IMG/VR virus record: IMGVR_UViG_3300013094_000006
Coordinates: 1 to 41,797 of that record
Source: a virus
DNA: 41,797 nt
Direction: 5' to 3' (one strand)
Made by a program: the position numbers and the translations under genes. Shown piece after piece: positions 6,333-14,914 of the stretch (position 1 is its first letter; each line of letters begins with the position of its first letter). The notes under the pieces are model-generated. The model was given only the letters and a program-made list of their open reading frames with translations, made no database searches and had not been told where the DNA came from.

Positions 6333-8638
6333 GGGGCTGCGACCGCCTGGGCGCTGATGGTGACGGTGTTCACGATGTCGCCGTTCGACGACCAGCCCCG
6401 AAGCGATGGCAAGTTCGTCTCGTCGTTCTTGGTGTCACCGAGACGGACGTAATACTGACCCATCGGGTAGGGACCTTGGAGGAGGAGCGTGTGCTGCGAG
6501 GCACGGAGCTGCTCGAAGGCTTGGAAGGAAGCGTTGGTCAGGAAGATCAGCGTGAACGAGATGACTGGCAGACCGAAGGAGTCACTCAGCACCACGGGGT
6601 CGGGGCGCCCCATGATCGGAACCACGTTCTGCCGCTCGGTGCTTGAGCGAGAGAAGGTGCCGGGAGCGAGGCTGACCGCCATGTTCATCGACGGGTTGAG
6701 CGGGTCCTTGAACCACCACCTCAGCGATGAGGTCGCCGTGACCGTGCTCGTTGCGATGGCCGATGCGACGACCATGCCGCCCACCGTGGCGACCACGATG
6801 GCCCGGAACTGGCGGGGGTAGCCGGGAGCGTGCTCAGCGTCGTAGAGCGTGATCGTCTGATTCGAGGCAGGCAGGGCGGTGTAAACGCCACCTCGCACGG
6901 GCCACCACGTCGTCCCACCGTCGTCCGAGTAGGTCACGACTGCGTAGGTGTTGCCGACCAGCCCGCCCGAGTCGTTGCCCGAGACCACCACCTGAGTCAC
7001 CGGGGCGTTGGTTGTCGAGTCGGTGGTCGCCGTGACGGTGAGCGAAGGGATCTGCGGGGCCGTGAACGAGGTCGTCCATGCGTAGGTCGTCCAGGTGCTC
7101 GCCAGACCGCCAGAGGAGACGATTTGGACGTAGGCGACGTACTGCGTACCGGCTTGGAGGTAGACGCTCGTGGTGTTGAGCGTCGTCGAATAGACGGTGG
7201 ACGACCCTACGACACCCGAATCATAGACACCCGATGTGACACCCGGCGTGAAGCCTCCTGCGGTCGTCTGAGCGAGCGTGTAGATGATCGCCCGATAGGA
7301 CGCCTGCGAGGTCGTCGGCACAAGCTTCGGAGTCCATGAGATCGTCGGCTGGGCGGTGGCTGTCGAGCTGAGTGAGACAGTCAGCGTGGGGATCGCTTCG
7401 GCGGTGAAGTAGTCATCGGGCGCCCACGGGCCAGATCCGGCTGCATCGTTCGTCATGACCGACCAATTCCAAACGGCGGGACCGCTCGGGGAGTCAGCCC
7501 ATGCGCCAGACGGGAAGGTGTAACTCGACACTCCGCTCGTGGTGGTCAGGTACGAGGTAGCGTTCCAAATGACGGAGGAGACGGCGGGCGTCTCGACGAC
7601 GGATGCGGCGTAGGTGTTCGTGGAGAACAGATTGCCGGAGGAGTCAAGGGCGATCTGAGCGGGCGACTGCAAACCAGAGACGTAGGTGGCGACCGCTCCC
7701 GAGGTGATTTTGTAAACGCACCCCGAGGAGGTGCTCAGCACGAACAGGTGCCCCGTCGAGTCGACGATGATCTGGCTAGGACCGCCCGTGATCGTGGCGT
7801 AGGTGGACGATGACCCTCCTGAGGTGACTTTGAGCACCTGCGTAGACCCGGAGTTGGCGACGTAGAGGTTGCCCGAAGCGTCAAAGGCGAGGCTTGACGG
7901 ATAGTTGAGGCCCGAGAGGAAGGTTGTCGCCGTCCCACCAGACGTCACCTTTGAGACGGTGTTGCCGATTCCATTTGCCACGTAGAGATTGCCGGAGGAG
8001 TCAAAGGCGAGCGCCACGGGGCCGTTCATGCCCGAGACGAACGTGCTGCTCGATCCACCCGTTGTGACCTTCGTGATCGTGCCAGCGGTTCCGTTCGCCA
8101 CGTAGAGGTTCCCCGACGCATCGAAGGCCATGGCAGATGGCGCCGTCACCGATGACGTGAAGATCGTCATGACGCCACCGGGCGTGATCTTGTAAACGAG
8201 GTTTCCCGAAACGTCTGCTGCGTAGAGGTTGCCCGAAGAGTCGAAGATGAGCGTTCCCACGCTCACGAAACCCGATGCAAACGTGGTGGCAGTCCCGGTC
8301 GGCGTGATCTTGGTAATGGTGCCGAGATTGGCGTTGCCTACGTAGGCGTTCCCCGAGGAGTCGATGGCGATGGACGACGGCAAGGGCGTGCCGTTGGAGT
8401 AGACGGCGCCCTGCCCGCTCCACGATCCCGTCGCTGCATTCCAATACTGATAGGTGCTCGAGGTCGAGAGCTTGCGCCGGAAGGCCCACCCGCTCATGGT
8501 CTGACCGGGCACGCCCGTCGAGAACACAAACTGGAACGTGGGCGGCGTGGACAGGTCGATGGTCGCTGCGTTCGCCGGCGACACCAGCGTGGGTGCGTAG
8601 GGGACTGCGTTCGGGATGCCGCCGACGACGAGAGCCAT
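6329..8638 (-). CDS. Minor tail protein with inserted NHL beta-propeller, 769 aa
   Basis: Residues ~14-80 resemble a fibronectin-III/Ig tail domain (VSPANAATIDLSTPPTFQFVF). Residues ~88-360 hold seven ~40-residue repeats built on 'LAFDSSGNLYVANG...ITKVTSGG', the NHL/SMP-30 blade pattern, enough for a closed beta-propeller. Further Ig/FN3-like repeats follow (ISWTPK..., VVVSGNDSGG...), then a C-terminal domain with FTLIFLTNASFQAFEQLRAS and LLLQGPYPMGQYYVRLGD that resembles distal-tail/hub domains. It starts two bases after the stop of the upstream fibre-like gene. The propeller is presumably a surface-binding insertion in an otherwise conserved tail-tip protein. Confidence 0.75.
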   Translation of the reverse strand: MALVVGGIPNAVPYAPTLVSPANAATIDLSTPPTFQFVFSTGVPGQTMSGWAFRRKLSTSSTYQYWNAATGSWSGQGAVYSNGTPLPSSIAIDSSGNAYVGNANLGTITKITPTGTATTFASGFVSVGTLIFDSSGNLYAADVSGNLVYKITPGGVMTIFTSSVTAPSAMAFDASGNLYVANGTAGTITKVTTGGSSSTFVSGMNGPVALAFDSSGNLYVANGIGNTVSKVTSGGTATTFLSGLNYPSSLAFDASGNLYVANSGSTQVLKVTSGGSSSTYATITGGPSQIIVDSTGHLFVLSTSSGCVYKITSGAVATYVSGLQSPAQIALDSSGNLFSTNTYAASVVETPAVSSVIWNATSYLTTTSGVSSYTFPSGAWADSPSGPAVWNWSVMTNDAAGSGPWAPDDYFTAEAIPTLTVSLSSTATAQPTISWTPKLVPTTSQASYRAIIYTLAQTTAGGFTPGVTSGVYDSGVVGSSTVYSTTLNTTSVYLQAGTQYVAYVQIVSSGGLASTWTTYAWTTSFTAPQIPSLTVTATTDSTTNAPVTQVVVSGNDSGGLVGNTYAVVTYSDDGGTTWWPVRGGVYTALPASNQTITLYDAEHAPGYPRQFRAIVVATVGGMVVASAIATSTVTATSSLRWWFKDPLNPSMNMAVSLAPGTFSRSSTERQNVVPIMGRPDPVVLSDSFGLPVISFTLIFLTNASFQAFEQLRASQHTLLLQGPYPMGQYYVRLGDTKNDETNLPSLRGWSSNGDIVNTVTISAQAVAAP

Positions 8639-8640
8639 GA

Positions 8641-9375
8641 CTAGGCGCTCACCATCGTCACGGCCAAGAAGGTGCCGGCAACGATGGTCGTGCAGGACCC
8701 CGCCGTGGCGCCGTTGTTCGGGTTGATTGACATGCCGATGGTGTCGCCCACGGCGAAGTTCATGACGTCCGCGAGCGAGATGGTGAGGCCGAGAGGAGTG
8801 CTTCCCTCGTAGTTGTACGCCTGGGGGCTCGTGGTGACGCTCCCGGTGCGAGGCAAGAACAGGGTGGTTCCGAGTGGACCGCCCGAGAGCTCGACCTGAC
8901 CCGTGACGAGGTAGGTGCCCGCCACGGCGCAGACGATTCGATCCAATCCACCGTTGATCGTCCAGGCTCCCGAAGGGTTGGGGAAGCCGGAGGATGCGGT
9001 GAGGCCGCTGATTCGAGTCGTGGTGCCGGTGCCGTTGACGAACGTGAGGGTCTGAGCGCCCGAGGGCTGCACTCGAGCCGATGCGGTGACGAGGCCCGAG
9101 TAGTACGGAACCACCTCAACGGTGAGGGTCGAAGCCACGCCGCCGACCGTGAACGAGAGGTCATAAAGCCCCGGTGCTGCGTAGAACGAGAGGTTGCCGA
9201 GGGTATCGGTGTTCACCGGGTTCGTGGCTGCGGTGCCGCCCGTCTGATCGGTGTAGAGGCTCGCTGCGGTGGTGGTCCCATGGAGGTAGACCGTGACGGG
9301 GGTGCTCGGAGCAGGCACGCCGTTGGAGCCGAGAATGGCGTTCGGGCCGTAGAGACCGGCGATAGGTACGGACAT
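8641..9375 (-). CDS. Minor tail protein with C1q/TNF-like C-terminal domain, 244 aa
   Basis: The N-terminal ~90 residues form a beta-domain common in phage tail proteins (VTVYLHGTTTAASLYTDQTGG...NPVNTDTLGNLSFYAAPGLYDL). After a linker, residues ~100-244 show a jelly-roll pattern (WTINGGLDRIVCAVAGTYLVTGQVELSG...VGDTIGMSINPN...TFLAVTMVSA) like C1q/TNF-type trimers that bind sugars or proteins. It sits just after the tape measure. Start ATG 9375 is preceded by GAAAGGAAC. Confidence 0.65.
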   Translation of the reverse strand: MSVPIAGLYGPNAILGSNGVPAPSTPVTVYLHGTTTAASLYTDQTGGTAATNPVNTDTLGNLSFYAAPGLYDLSFTVGGVASTLTVEVVPYYSGLVTASARVQPSGAQTLTFVNGTGTTTRISGLTASSGFPNPSGAWTINGGLDRIVCAVAGTYLVTGQVELSGGPLGTTLFLPRTGSVTTSPQAYNYEGSTPLGLTISLADVMNFAVGDTIGMSINPNNGATAGSCTTIVAGTFLAVTMVSA

Positions 9376-9385
9376 GAGAGGTTCC
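9376..9385 (+). repeat. Inverted partial copy of the leader element (GAGAGGTTCC)
   Basis: The 10-base core GAGAGGTTCC of the leader element lies here on the plus strand, opposite in sense to the gene it precedes; read on the minus strand it supplies GGAACCTCTC just before the ATG at 9375. It may be chance or a decayed, inverted copy. Confidence 0.4.
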
Positions 9386-9390
9386 TTTCG

Positions 9391-12207
9391 TTATCGCTGA
9401 CCCTGAGCGAGGGCCATGCGGAGAGCGGGGATGGCAGCCTGGACGCCGGCAGTAGCGGCAGCGGCGACGGCGCCGGGGTTGGACGAGTGACGGGCATCGA
9501 CGTTGATTTGGACGGCGTGGCGCACGGCTGAGGCACCGAAGATCGCTCCACCACCGACCGCCTGACCCGACCCGCCGACCTTGGTGGTGGCGAGCGACTG
9601 CCCGACCGATGCCGCTGCGTGAATAGCGCCACCCGTAATGGCGTTGAACGCCGAGGTGAACGGTGAGGTGATTATTCCGAACAAGCCGGCGAGGGGCCCC
9701 GTAATGTCGCCCGCGAGCCCGGAGAACAGGTTCTTGATCGGGTTGACGATGTGCTGCTTGATCCAGTCGACGACCGGCTCGAGGCCGTGCCAGATCTTCG
9801 TCACATCGTTCACGGCGTCGGTGACATGGATCTTGATCTGGTTCCTGAGCCAATCGAACCCACGCTCAATCGGGTGGATCACGTCACGGTCGATCCAATG
9901 CCACGCCGTCATGAGCGCGAAGTAGAACCCGTCCCACGCATTCTCAATGTCATGGACGACCCCCATGAATCGGTCATAGAGCCAGACGAACCCGTGAACC
10001 ATCGGGTGAATCACGTTGTTGTCAATGGCTTCCCAGGCGTTGATCGCGTCCTTCTTGATGGTGGGCCATGCGAGCTTCCACTCCTTGACGAGCCACTCGA
10101 CCTTCTGCACGACCCAATCGAGGCCCTTGATGAGGCCGAGAAGGACCACGTCACCGATGAACAGGAGCGCCCCGATCAGCGGAGACGCCGCCACGAACAA
10201 ATTGAGCATGTTGACACCGAGGTCGGCCATCGGCTTGATGAGCGGGCCAATGGCCTTGAAGATCAACGAAAACGCCCTGCCAATCCCGTTGAAAGTGTCG
10301 ATCATGTCCTTGATGTTGTCTTTGGTGATGTGGAGGTGATCGAAAAAATGGGCGAGGTGACCCGTCAGCCGGTCGAAAAACGGACCAACGGCGTCCTTGG
10401 CAATGGGGCCGAACACCTGCAAGAAGCCGGTGAACGCCTTGCCGAGGTTGATCGTGGCCGTGCCGAACTCGCTCATGATGGGGCCGACGTCTTGGCTCAT
10501 CTGACTCATGAAAGACTTGAAATTGCCCGATTCCATCCACGAGTCGATCTGACCGAAGAAGCCACCCATGGCGCCGTCGACCTGATTCACGAACTGCCCG
10601 ATGATGGGAGCCGCCTGCGTGAGGGCGCTGGCGAACCCAGTAATGATCCCGTAGACAGCCGGCATGGACTTGTCGAAGATGCTCTTGAACGAGGAGATCA
10701 GCGGGTCGATGGCTTGCCACGCCTGCTGAGCGGCGGGGCTCATGCCTGCGAGCTGAGCGTTGTACGCCTGCTGCGCCTGAGCCGCCTGCTGCGAGCCGGC
10801 ACCGTACTGGAGAATGGCCGATGCGAGGTTCTGCTGAGCGGTGTAGGCCGCTGACAAGTTCTTGAACGCATCCACGACCTGCACCCCGAAGATCAGCAGA
10901 CCACCCGTACCAATCGCGAGGCCCGCCGTCATGCCGCCTGCCGCCGTTCCGATGGCGAGAATGCCTGCCGTAATCACGGGGAGCATGACGATGACGCCCT
11001 GCATGGCTCCCGAGAGGCCCGAGAAGCCCGAGGCGAGAGAGGAGAGGCCACTCTGCCCCGCACCGCCGATGGAGGAGAGGAGCTGAGTAATCATCCCGCC
11101 CGAGCCGCCCTCGCCGCTGAGCATCTTGAGAGCGTGCGTCACGTCGAAGCCGCCCGCTGAGAGGAGGGATTTGCCGAGCGACGAGAACGGATCATGGCCG
11201 CTGGCTTTCATCGACTTCACGAAATCGAGGAGACCTGCCGGCATCTGATCCGCTGCGCCGAAGAACCCCGAGCCCGAGTTGAAGAACATGCCTGGATCAA
11301 AAGAAAAGGCATTGCTCAATCGCCCCATGAGGCTCGAGAACACCCCGCCGCCAGAACCGCCACCGATGCTGCTCTTGGCGTCGATAATGCCACTTCCGAG
11401 CCAGTTGCGAAGATCTCCGCTCGGCAGACGTACATCATTGAGCGTTGGGCCGAGAACATCGCCCATCCCGAGAGCGCCGACCGGCATCCGATAGGGGTCC
11501 CAATTCACACCGGCGCCCACGAGCGCCTGGAAGATCCCTGCACGCTCGAGAGCCGAACCACCGCCGCCAGATCCAAGCGCCCTCTGATTCAACAACGACC
11601 GGAATGGGTCGTAGAGGTTCCAACCTGCGCCGGTGTCGTAGAAGTTCCAGCCGAGATTGCCACCACCGAGACTCGACAGGTCGATGATGGACGCCGGCAA
11701 GAAGCCGGAAGCACCAGAACCGAGGGCACCCGGTTCTGATGCGAACGCATCCCAAAACGCTCGTCGCAACGAGTCCCGCATGGCAGCGCCGTCCTGAGCA
11801 AACCGACTGATGGCCGACTGTGCATCGCCCTTGCTGTAGCCAAGCCCCTGCAAGGCGCTCGTGAGCTCGTTGGGGAGCGTGCCGCCACCGAGCAGCTTCT
11901 CGATGAGGCTCCCTGAGTTCCCCGAGTAGCCAATGTCGTCGAGGATGGCCTTTGCGATGGCCGCTTCCTCAGCGAGGCGAGTCAGGTCAATGTCGACGTC
12001 GACCTTGCGCTTGCGAGTGGCCCGAGAGATCGTCTCGTCGGCAATCGTGGCGTCCTCGTCGAGGCGCACGTTGTCCATGCGGGCGTCGACCTTGATCGTG
12101 CGACCGTCGAGTTCGTCGGCCTTGGCTCGAGCCTTGTCGATCCCTTCGTCGAACTCGGCACGGTCGAGCTTGAGGTGGGCGGTGAGTGAACCGGCGTCGA
12201 AGCCCAT
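9391..12207 (-). CDS. Tape measure protein, 938 aa
   Basis: It is the longest gene in the window, directly behind the frameshifted chaperone pair, as in lambda-like tails. The N-terminus (LKLDRAEFDEGIDKARAKADELDG...IKVDARMDNVRLDED) is the typical alpha-helical tape measure opening; a glycine-rich middle (residues ~215-400) is followed by hydrophobic segments at ~405-465 and amphipathic helices with repeated W-x2-V/I-K-x-V patterns. It sets tail length and is thought to be ejected through the membrane. ATG at 12207 shares one base with the chaperone stop. Confidence 0.93.
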   Translation of the reverse strand: MGFDAGSLTAHLKLDRAEFDEGIDKARAKADELDGRTIKVDARMDNVRLDEDATIADETISRATRKRKVDVDIDLTRLAEEAAIAKAILDDIGYSGNSGSLIEKLLGGGTLPNELTSALQGLGYSKGDAQSAISRFAQDGAAMRDSLRRAFWDAFASEPGALGSGASGFLPASIIDLSSLGGGNLGWNFYDTGAGWNLYDPFRSLLNQRALGSGGGGSALERAGIFQALVGAGVNWDPYRMPVGALGMGDVLGPTLNDVRLPSGDLRNWLGSGIIDAKSSIGGGSGGGVFSSLMGRLSNAFSFDPGMFFNSGSGFFGAADQMPAGLLDFVKSMKASGHDPFSSLGKSLLSAGGFDVTHALKMLSGEGGSGGMITQLLSSIGGAGQSGLSSLASGFSGLSGAMQGVIVMLPVITAGILAIGTAAGGMTAGLAIGTGGLLIFGVQVVDAFKNLSAAYTAQQNLASAILQYGAGSQQAAQAQQAYNAQLAGMSPAAQQAWQAIDPLISSFKSIFDKSMPAVYGIITGFASALTQAAPIIGQFVNQVDGAMGGFFGQIDSWMESGNFKSFMSQMSQDVGPIMSEFGTATINLGKAFTGFLQVFGPIAKDAVGPFFDRLTGHLAHFFDHLHITKDNIKDMIDTFNGIGRAFSLIFKAIGPLIKPMADLGVNMLNLFVAASPLIGALLFIGDVVLLGLIKGLDWVVQKVEWLVKEWKLAWPTIKKDAINAWEAIDNNVIHPMVHGFVWLYDRFMGVVHDIENAWDGFYFALMTAWHWIDRDVIHPIERGFDWLRNQIKIHVTDAVNDVTKIWHGLEPVVDWIKQHIVNPIKNLFSGLAGDITGPLAGLFGIITSPFTSAFNAITGGAIHAAASVGQSLATTKVGGSGQAVGGGAIFGASAVRHAVQINVDARHSSNPGAVAAAATAGVQAAIPALRMALAQGQR

Positions 12208-12817
12208 TAGACGGTCCCCACTGAGAAGCCCATGTCGCTGAGGTTCTCGCCCGTAGCGTCAACGACCTCGTCGGCCTCACCGTCTGAAAACTCGTTGATG
12301 AGTCCTTCGTCGAGCAGGCGGCGCTCCCACCAGGGAAGGACACGAACCTCGGCCACACTCATCTTGAGGTGCCGGCGATAGCCGTAGAGCATGTTTCGCT
12401 CACCCTCAGATCCGGCGAGCGACTCGTATCGCTCCTCTAGCCTTTTGGGGAGAGTTCCTGCCCCAACCAAGAGGTGAAGGCACGGAAGTAGCGAGGAGGC
12501 AACTGCGTGAGTTCCTCGAGCGAAGGTGAGCCTGCGCAGAAGTCGGCCACGACCTCCTTGACCTTGGAGGTCAGCGCCTCGGCTTCGACCTTGAGTGCCT
12601 CCTCGGTGGCATCGTCGATGCCCTCCTTGGATGCCTCGGCTTCGATCTCGGTCACACGAGCCTGGAACTCGGACAGCGCCGTGGCGAACGCCTTGATGCG
12701 CCCCTCCGAAGGCTCCGTCACAATCCCCTTGCCGCTGCATGTGCCCTGCCCGTCCTCCCGTGGAATGGCGGTGAAGTCGTAGTCGAGGGTCGAGACCGAC
12801 CCGGCGCTGAAACTCAT
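12207..12817 (-). CDS. Tail assembly chaperone gpGT-like, 203 aa, by -1 frameshift
   Basis: Shifting -1 at CCCAAAA (12443-12449) replaces the last glycine of the short product with a 78-residue extension (RLEERYESLAGSEGE... to SVGTV) ending at TAA 12207-12209. The extension has VRVLPWWERRLLDEGLINE, a motif typical of the second half of actinophage chaperone pairs. The extension has no start codon or ribosome-binding site of its own near the junction, so it must be reached by frameshift. Confidence 0.85.
12437..12817 (-). CDS. Tail assembly chaperone gpG-like, 126 aa (unshifted product)
   Basis: Lies between the tail tube and tape measure genes, where lambda G sits. It is acidic and helical in its centre (ARVTEIEAEASKEGIDDATEEALKVEAEALTSKVKEVV) and ends SWLGQELSPKG just after a slippery CCCAAAA heptamer. 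It should bind tail tube subunits and the tape measure during tail assembly. Confidence 0.85.
   Translation of the reverse strand: MSFSAGSVSTLDYDFTAIPREDGQGTCSGKGIVTEPSEGRIKAFATALSEFQARVTEIEAEASKEGIDDATEEALKVEAEALTSKVKEVVADFCAGSPSLEELTQLPPRYFRAFTSWLGQELSPKG
12443..12449 (-). other. Programmed -1 ribosomal frameshift site CCCAAAA
   Basis: In the zero frame the codons are CCA-AAA; slipping back one base gives CCC-AAA, so both tRNAs can re-pair (canonical X XXY YYZ). It is followed four bases later by the zero-frame stop TAG. It joins the G and T chaperone frames. Confidence 0.85.
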
Positions 12818-13401
12818 TAGACAGCGGCAGCCGTGACGTCGACGATGGAGATGGTGGAGGGGGCGCAGACCGCCGTGAAGGTCGCCGGGTAGAGGCGAGC
12901 CTCCTTCGCACGCTTGTACGAGGTCTTGACCTTGCCGGCGCTGATGAGCGTCGGGATGTAGACCATGCGACTGTTCGCGTTCGGGAAGGCGGCGTTGCCA
13001 CCGAGGAGCACGACGGCGAGCTGCGTGAGGGTCTCAGACAGGGCCAACGTGGTCGAACCGGGGACGCCGGAGGCCGCTGCGACCGTGGTGAGCGTGCCGC
13101 CGCCGTAGGCGTACTGAGCGTTCGCCAGAACATCCTCGGAGAACGTCAGGTCGAGGGTCACGTCGAGGGACTCGGTGGTGACGAGCACCGGCGTCGACTG
13201 CTCCTCGACTCGGATCTCGTTCGTCTTGCGGTCGACGTTGAGGGTGGCGCCATCGGTGGTGAACCCGACCTGGACCCAAGGGGTCGTGGGGGTTGCGAAG
13301 GTGCTCGCACCGTGCGCTGTCGGCAGCGTCGGGGCTGAGGTGCCAGCCGGTGCGATGAACACCGTGGCGGCGCCGACGACGACGTTGGTTGCAGTAGCCA
13401 C
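12817..13401 (-). CDS. Major tail (tube) protein, 194 aa
   Basis: Placed immediately before the chaperones. The pattern TATNVVVGAATVFIAP... WVQVGFTTDGATLNVDRKTNEIRVEEQSTPV... LDVTLDLTFSEDV matches tail tube proteins of actinophage siphoviruses (beta-sandwich that stacks as hexameric rings). Alanine- and threonine-rich, no transmembrane segment. Ends one base into the next start. Confidence 0.82.
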   Translation of the reverse strand: MATATNVVVGAATVFIAPAGTSAPTLPTAHGASTFATPTTPWVQVGFTTDGATLNVDRKTNEIRVEEQSTPVLVTTESLDVTLDLTFSEDVLANAQYAYGGGTLTTVAAASGVPGSTTLALSETLTQLAVVLLGGNAAFPNANSRMVYIPTLISAGKVKTSYKRAKEARLYPATFTAVCAPSTISIVDVTAAAV

Positions 13402-13404
13402 TTC

Positions 13405-13686
13405 TTACCTCCGCTCGAGCTCAACGCCCGCTGACTTAGCGACGTCGATGATTTGATCCACGAGATTCGCTGGAACCGCCACGCCCTCTGTCGTGATCGG
13501 TGGGACACCCTCGATTGAGACGTCAATCGAGTGGGTCGGGAACGGCCCGACGAGAACCAGCTCCACTTCCCCGGAGGTGGGTGCAGACACGACGGGGGCG
13601 GCAACGACCGAGGGAGTCGAGTTCTCGGGTTGCTCGGGAGTCAGGGTCTCGTCAGGCATCGACTGGACTGTACGAGGGACCCTCAT
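13405..13686 (-). CDS. Small neck or tail protein, unknown, 93 aa
   Basis: ATG at 13686 lies six bases after GAGAGG of the conserved leader element, the best-supported start; an internal ATG at 13659 lacks a ribosome-binding site. The N-terminal half is Pro/Glu/Thr-rich and flexible; the C-terminal half (VELVLVGPFPTHSIDVSIEGVPPITTEGVAVPANLVDQIIDVAKSAGV) resembles short phage proteins of unknown function found near tail tube genes. Confidence 0.6.
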   Translation of the reverse strand: MRVPRTVQSMPDETLTPEQPENSTPSVVAAPVVSAPTSGEVELVLVGPFPTHSIDVSIEGVPPITTEGVAVPANLVDQIIDVAKSAGVELERR

Positions 13687-13687
13687 C

Positions 13688-13704
13688 GGGAACCTCTCAC
13701 TTTC
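13688..13704 (-). promoter_or_regulatory. Conserved leader element, copy 2 (with in-register start codon)
   Basis: Exact 17-mer GAAAGTGAGAGGTTCCC on the minus strand. It overlaps the stop codon of the upstream gene (TTC TGA AAG) and is followed after one base by ATGAGG, the start of the 93-aa gene. Here GAGAGG serves as Shine-Dalgarno. Confidence 0.75.
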
Positions 13705-14071
13705 AGAACGGGGTGACGAACGAGTAGGAAGCGAAGTAGGTGGTGCGCTGATCCACGTCCCTGAGCAGGTACGCCGGGGGTCCCGTGGCGCTCATCGCTT
13801 GGAGCACGAACGTCGATCCCATGGTGATCCCGCCGACCAGCTTGAGGAGCGAATGGACGCTCAGGGCCAACGCCTCAGCCGCCTCATCGGTGGCCGCTCG
13901 GCACCGAACGTGGACGTACTGATTGTCGAAGGTGGCGTCCATGACCGGCGCTCCCCCACTGGCCGAAAGGACCACGACGGCATTGGGGGTGTCGGGCATC
14001 CAGTTCACAAGGACGTTGGAGATCCCCTTTCCCGTGAGCCACGTTGCAACGCTGTCGAGTGCTACTGCCAT
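13703..14071 (-). CDS. Tail terminator / tail completion-like protein, 122 aa
   Basis: Starts MAVALDSVATWLTGKG at ATG 14071, sharing a base with the upstream stop (TAATG). Contains FDNQYVHVRCRAATDEAAEALALSVHSLLKLVGG and SATGPPAYLLRDVDQRTTYFASYSFV, the alpha-beta pattern of phage tail terminator (minor tail 'DUF3168/gpU-like') proteins, and is in the right place between connector and tail tube. It would cap the tail and join it to the head. Confidence 0.7.
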   Translation of the reverse strand: MAVALDSVATWLTGKGISNVLVNWMPDTPNAVVVLSASGGAPVMDATFDNQYVHVRCRAATDEAAEALALSVHSLLKLVGGITMGSTFVLQAMSATGPPAYLLRDVDQRTTYFASYSFVTPF

Positions 14072-14625
14072 TACGGTCTCCTCGCTGCTTTGTGCCATGC
14101 GGGGCGCAGGGCGTCGAGTGCTTCTTGCGGCAGGCGAGGCATGGCCGGTGGCCGGTCGTAGGGAACCGCATCGTCGTCGACGACCTTGGCCCCGACCGAG
14201 GCTTGGAGGATGCCGACCTCCATCGGCGCTCGAGTGCCCGCCGTGACAGCCAGGTTCTCCGTCACCTCTATCATCTCCGTCACAAACGGCTTCTCGTCGT
14301 CGATGCACCGGCAGAACCGCTCTGCGTACTCGGGTCCTTTGTCGGTCAGCGTGAGCGAGAGGAAGCCGGCGTGCCCTTCCTTGTGGTTGAAGAACGGGCC
14401 GGCCTTGCCGTGCCACGGACCCTTGGTGCCCCATTCGCCGGGGCCGGGAGCGTGGCTCAATTCGGTAGGGGTAATGACGCCGGTATCGTCGCCCTCGTCG
14501 CCCCACCCATCCTGATAGCGGGCGTAGACCTGATCGACGTTTACGGAGCCGTGGAGCATCCCCTTGCCGACGAGGTGCTCGAGGTCGTCCATGCGCTGCC
14601 AGAACGTCGAGTCGGGATCTCTCAT
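14071..14625 (-). CDS. Head-tail connector / neck protein, 184 aa
   Basis: Lies between a small head-closure-like gene and the tail terminator-like gene, the usual position of an HK97 gp10-like neck protein. Sequence is acidic at the N-terminus with a Gly/Trp-rich segment (GPGEWGTKGPWHGKAGPFFNHKEGH) and a C-terminal VDDDAVPYDRPP. I do not recognise a firm family; the role is from position. Confidence 0.55.
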   Translation of the reverse strand: MRDPDSTFWQRMDDLEHLVGKGMLHGSVNVDQVYARYQDGWGDEGDDTGVITPTELSHAPGPGEWGTKGPWHGKAGPFFNHKEGHAGFLSLTLTDKGPEYAERFCRCIDDEKPFVTEMIEVTENLAVTAGTRAPMEVGILQASVGAKVVDDDAVPYDRPPAMPRLPQEALDALRPAWHKAARRP

Positions 14626-14912
14626 CGGGTCAGCGCCGTGTAGCCGGAGATCACGCCCTTCGCATCGACAAGTTCGGTGACGGCGATGACCTCGTGCCCG
14701 TCGAGGAGGTCCCCGATCATGGGCTCAAAGGTGAGCATGACGGAGTAGGCGGTGGTGACGACCTCGCCCTCCCTGCCGATCAGGTCTTTGACCTTGGGGA
14801 CTGCACGACCCTGCACGGTGGTCGTAGGACCGTAGGTGCGGTCGCCCCTGACGTTCGTGCCGCTCGTGGGCGACCACTGGATCTGCTGGCGCAGGAGCCG
14901 GCTGATGTTCAC
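14622..14912 (-). CDS. Head closure / stopper-like protein, 96 aa
   Basis: GTG start at 14912, two bases after the stop of the adaptor gene. The beta pattern 'VQGRAVPKVKDLIGREGEVVTTAYSVMLTFEPMIGDLLDGHEVIAVTELVDAKG' is that of small head closure proteins (HK97 gp7/SPP1 gp16 type), which seal the connector after packaging. Overlaps the next gene by 4 bp. Confidence 0.65.
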   Translation of the reverse strand: MNISRLLRQQIQWSPTSGTNVRGDRTYGPTTTVQGRAVPKVKDLIGREGEVVTTAYSVMLTFEPMIGDLLDGHEVIAVTELVDAKGVISGYTALTR

Positions 14913-14914
14913 GG

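Noticed and set aside
9751-10854. A 367-aa plus-strand ORF opposite the tape measure
   Set aside because: Antisense shadow; the minus frame is a clear tape measure with the correct neighbours.
12207-13133. A single 308-aa minus-strand gene
   Set aside because: Its first two thirds are a shadow of the tail tube and gpG frames; only the last 78 codons are real, reached by frameshift at 12443-12449.
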